NCBI GenBank assembly: GCA_001724265.1
Contig: MEDY01000176.1
Span: 1 to 56,471, forward strand
Reading direction: 5' to 3'
Length of the DNA: 56,471 nt
Source of the DNA: Rhizaria sp. SCN 62-66
Lineage: Eukaryota > Rhizaria, unplaced
Below are positions 54,413-56,471 of the stretch, in pieces. A model generated the notes under the pieces. It was not told the DNA's origin. It made no database searches and was given only the letters and a program-made list of their open reading frames with translations. The translations under genes were made by a program, and so were the position numbers. The stretch's first letter is position 1. Each line of letters starts with the position of its first letter.

Positions 54413-55717
54413 ATGTCAGCGTCCGCCGTGTTCATCATGGACGCCAAGGGGAAGATCATCATTTCGCGGAACTACCGCGGCGATGTCCCCATGACGACCG
54501 CCGAGCGCTTCGCCCGAATTCTCAACGAGGAGGAGGACAGCCGTCTCAAGCCCGTCATCTACGACGAAGGCAACTCGTTTGTCTACATCACCCACAGCAA
54601 CCTCATCCTCATGGCGATGACCAAGAAGAACGCCAACCCCCTGGTGATGCTTTCGTTCCTCTCCTCCCTCGTCGACGTCCTCGTCGAGTACTTCAAGGAG
54701 CTTAACGAGGAGTCGCTCCGCGACAACTTCGTCGTCACCTATGAGCTGCTCGACGAAGTTATGGACTTCGGCTTCCCCCAGTCCACCGACGCCAACATCC
54801 TCAAGGAGTTCATCTGCGTCACGGAGCGCCACCAGTTCAAGCGCTCGCAGCAGGCCGCGCCCACGGTTCCCGTCGCCATGACGCAGCGCGTGTCGTGGCG
54901 CAAGGAGGGCATCGTGCACAAGAAGAACGAGGTCTTCCTGGACGTCGTCGAGCGCCTTAACCTCCTCGTCGGCAGCAACGGCAACGTGCTCCGCAGCGAG
55001 ATCGACGGCGTGCTTAAGATGCGCACCTTCCTGACGGGCATGCCCGAGCTCAAGCTCGGCCTCAATGACAAGATCCTCATGGACGCTCGCGCGCGCGCCA
55101 TCGGCGGCGAGGGTGCTGCGTCGCGCAACAAGTCGGTTGAGATGGAGGACATTCGCTTCCACCAGTGTGTGCAGCTGGGCCGGTTCGAGAACGACCGCAC
55201 GATCAGCTTCATCCCGCCTGACGGCGACTTCGACCTTATGTCGTACCGCCTCAACACGCAGGTGCGCCCGCTCATCTGGGTCGAGGCCCACGTCGAGCCG
55301 CACTCGTCGTCGCGCGTCGAGTACCTCGTCAAGATCAAGGCCAACTACAAGCGCCGCTCGGCCGCCAACAACGTCGAGGTGATCATCCCCGTCCCCAGCG
55401 ACGCTGACTCGCCGGTGTTCAAGACGAGCACGGGCAAGGCCGAGTACCACCCCGAGAAGGACTGCGTGGTGTGGAAGATCAAGACGCTGCAGGGCCAGAA
55501 GGAGTTTATGATGCGCGCGCAGTTGGGCCTGCCGTCCGTGACCGCGAATGACCCAACCAAGGCGCGGCCGCCGATCAAGGTCTCGTTCGAGATCCCCTAC
55601 TTCACCGTGTCGGGCATCCAGGTGCGCTACCTCAAGATCACGGAGCAGAGCCGCTATCAGGCGCTGCCGTGGGTGCGCTACATCACCAAGAACGGCGACT
55701 ACGAGGTCCGCTTCTGA
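54413..55717 (+). CDS. AP1M1: AP-1 clathrin adaptor complex, mu subunit
   Basis: Medium chain of the AP-1 adaptor, which selects YxxPhi cargo for clathrin coats at the trans-Golgi and endosomes. 434 residues, single exon, ends in UGA; the family length is about 420-430. The N-terminal longin domain starts SASAVFIMDAKGKIIISRNYRGDV and includes ELLDEVMDFGFPQSTD. The linker has VSWRKEGIVHKKNEVFLDVVE. The C-terminal mu-homology domain holds VELNEDIRFHQC-like VEMEDIRFHQCVQLGRFEND, FIPPDGDFDLMSYRL and KITEQSRYQALPWVRYITKN with the terminal YEVRF. The GYPQ/GFPQ and RNYRGDV blocks favour AP-1 over AP-2 (mu2). It is the most conserved gene in the window, with no inserts at all, in contrast to its neighbours. 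Confidence 0.95.
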   Translation: MSASAVFIMDAKGKIIISRNYRGDVPMTTAERFARILNEEEDSRLKPVIYDEGNSFVYITHSNLILMAMTKKNANPLVMLSFLSSLVDVLVEYFKELNEESLRDNFVVTYELLDEVMDFGFPQSTDANILKEFICVTERHQFKRSQQAAPTVPVAMTQRVSWRKEGIVHKKNEVFLDVVERLNLLVGSNGNVLRSEIDGVLKMRTFLTGMPELKLGLNDKILMDARARAIGGEGAASRNKSVEMEDIRFHQCVQLGRFENDRTISFIPPDGDFDLMSYRLNTQVRPLIWVEAHVEPHSSSRVEYLVKIKANYKRRSAANNVEVIIPVPSDADSPVFKTSTGKAEYHPEKDCVVWKIKTLQGQKEFMMRAQLGLPSVTANDPTKARPPIKVSFEIPYFTVSGIQVRYLKITEQSRYQALPWVRYITKNGDYEVRF

Positions 55718-56471
55718 GCAATGCAGCCGCGTGAAGAGCGTGTGAATCAAAGAATGGCAAGGACAACGAATGATAACATGATGTGATGTGGGCGTGGTGG
55801 TAATCGTGGGCAGGCGCTTCTGTAAAGTGCTACGGACGATATCCGACATCATGCTCCATTTGTGCTATTGTTATATCATCTTTAACGTCGTTGTTCTTCT
55901 TTGTAATGTGGTGTAAGAATAGGTGATTCGTAAGTACGTGCATGCTGTTGTGCTTGAATTCTCAATGAGTATGACTGATGGCCGGGCCGGGCCAGGCTGC
56001 GATACGTATGAAGGGTGCCTAGCTCCACCCTGACCTGTACTGTCACTATACTCTGTGGTGTTAAAGTCTTGTTTTGTCACTTGTCGCCTACTTTCGTTGC
56101 AAAGTGACATTGTCACTGCACTGTTCTTCTCACTCGACAGTGGATGCATATGACTACGAATGAAAGTGGAGTTAGTGAATTACAATGATTATGCAACAAG
56201 GACAACGTCAAAGTCGATCAATCAGTTTGACAAGTATCGTGAACACTGAGCATCACATTATGTTCATTGTTTATATACTAGCATGGCAGGTTGCAGCAGC
56301 AGGCTCGAACTACAAAATCATGATATAATATGATATATTTTAGTTAATCACATCAAATACAAACATACACAGAATTACCATCGGTCCGTCGTAGGATGGC
56401 GCGCCGACGATTTTCGCTCCGCGCGGGCCCGTCGGAAATTCCCGGAACTTTTCTTTGCCTAATAAAGACCA
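55718..56471. other. 3' flank of AP-1 mu to window end, no gene seen
   Basis: 754 nt, AT-rich, without a credible reading frame. A GC-rich patch near the end (56395-56450) may be the start of another feature outside the window. Confidence 0.45.

Noticed and set aside
22952-55852. Long reading frames antisense to genes (for example 24509-26365 +, 29684-31333 -, 34532-35863 -, 54416-55852 -)
   Set aside because: GC-rich third positions remove stops on the opposite strand. The translations are Arg/Ala/Gly/Val-rich, match no family and shadow well supported genes.
1-56471. A suppressor tRNA (anticodon CUA) or other tRNA in the intergenic DNA
   Set aside because: Eye scan for A-box and GTTCGANTC B-box pairs found no fit; near matches such as 27470 and 56305 lack the rest of the cloverleaf.
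1-56471. Transposons, integrated viral genes or CRISPR arrays
   Set aside because: No transposase, reverse transcriptase, capsid or integrase motif and no spaced direct repeats were seen; the repeated DNA is codon tracts inside genes.

Overview
This is a gene-dense piece of a GC-rich nuclear genome from a eukaryotic microbe, most likely a free-living flagellated protist. The evidence is eukaryote-only genes with short spliceosomal introns: adaptor AP-1 mu, condensin II kleisin NCAPH2, peroxisomal E2 PEX4, a plasma-membrane-type Ca2+-ATPase, HSPBP1/Fes1 and ferrochelatase with a mitochondrial presequence. A radial-spoke protein (RSPH14) and an adenylate kinase fused to the MDH1B-type N-terminal domain point to a cilium. 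Coding DNA is GC-rich with many Asp, Ala, Gln and Ser tracts; intergenic DNA is AT-rich. I cannot name the species.

The main result is that UAG behaves as a sense codon. Two genes carry in-frame UAGs that do not end the protein: three in the giant surface-protein gene (2906, 6410, 10886) and two in RSPH14 (28932, 29007). In each case the frame and the family homology continue past the codon. All 13 genes modelled here end in UAA (8) or UGA (5), never UAG. Alignment columns at the most informative sites are polar (Glu in recalled human RSPH14; Gln, Arg, Thr, Glu or Lys in sister repeats), so Gln is the best guess. Read with the standard code, the giant gene falls into four pieces and RSPH14 loses its C-terminus.

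Layout. 785-20518 (+): a protein of about 6,500 residues with a signal peptide, about 47 degenerate beta-rich repeats with a cysteine pair, a Cys-rich module and a GPI-type tail. 20519-22951: long gap between convergent genes, with hairpins. 22952-27123 (-): PMCA Ca2+ pump, two exons. 27786-29225 (+): RSPH14. 29750-31306 (+): HSPBP1/Fes1. 31878-32579 (-): PEX4. 33256-37703 (+): NCAPH2, three exons. 38187-40733 (+): MDH1B-domain/adenylate kinase, three exons. 41185-41827 (+) and 45094-45603 (-): two related four-helix membrane proteins. 42803-44011 (-): membrane-anchored short-chain dehydrogenase. 46445-48165 (-): ferrochelatase, three exons. 48967-53805 (+): voltage-sensor-like membrane protein with huge low-complexity tails, two exons. 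54413-55717 (+): AP-1 mu.

Ten introns were resolved (120-303 nt). All ten donors have C at +4 and nine have G at +5 (mostly GTACGT), which differs from the usual GTRAGT. Genes are independent units with their own flanks; there are no operons. No tRNA, rRNA, transposon or CRISPR was recognised. Family comparisons rest on remembered sequences, since no search could be run.
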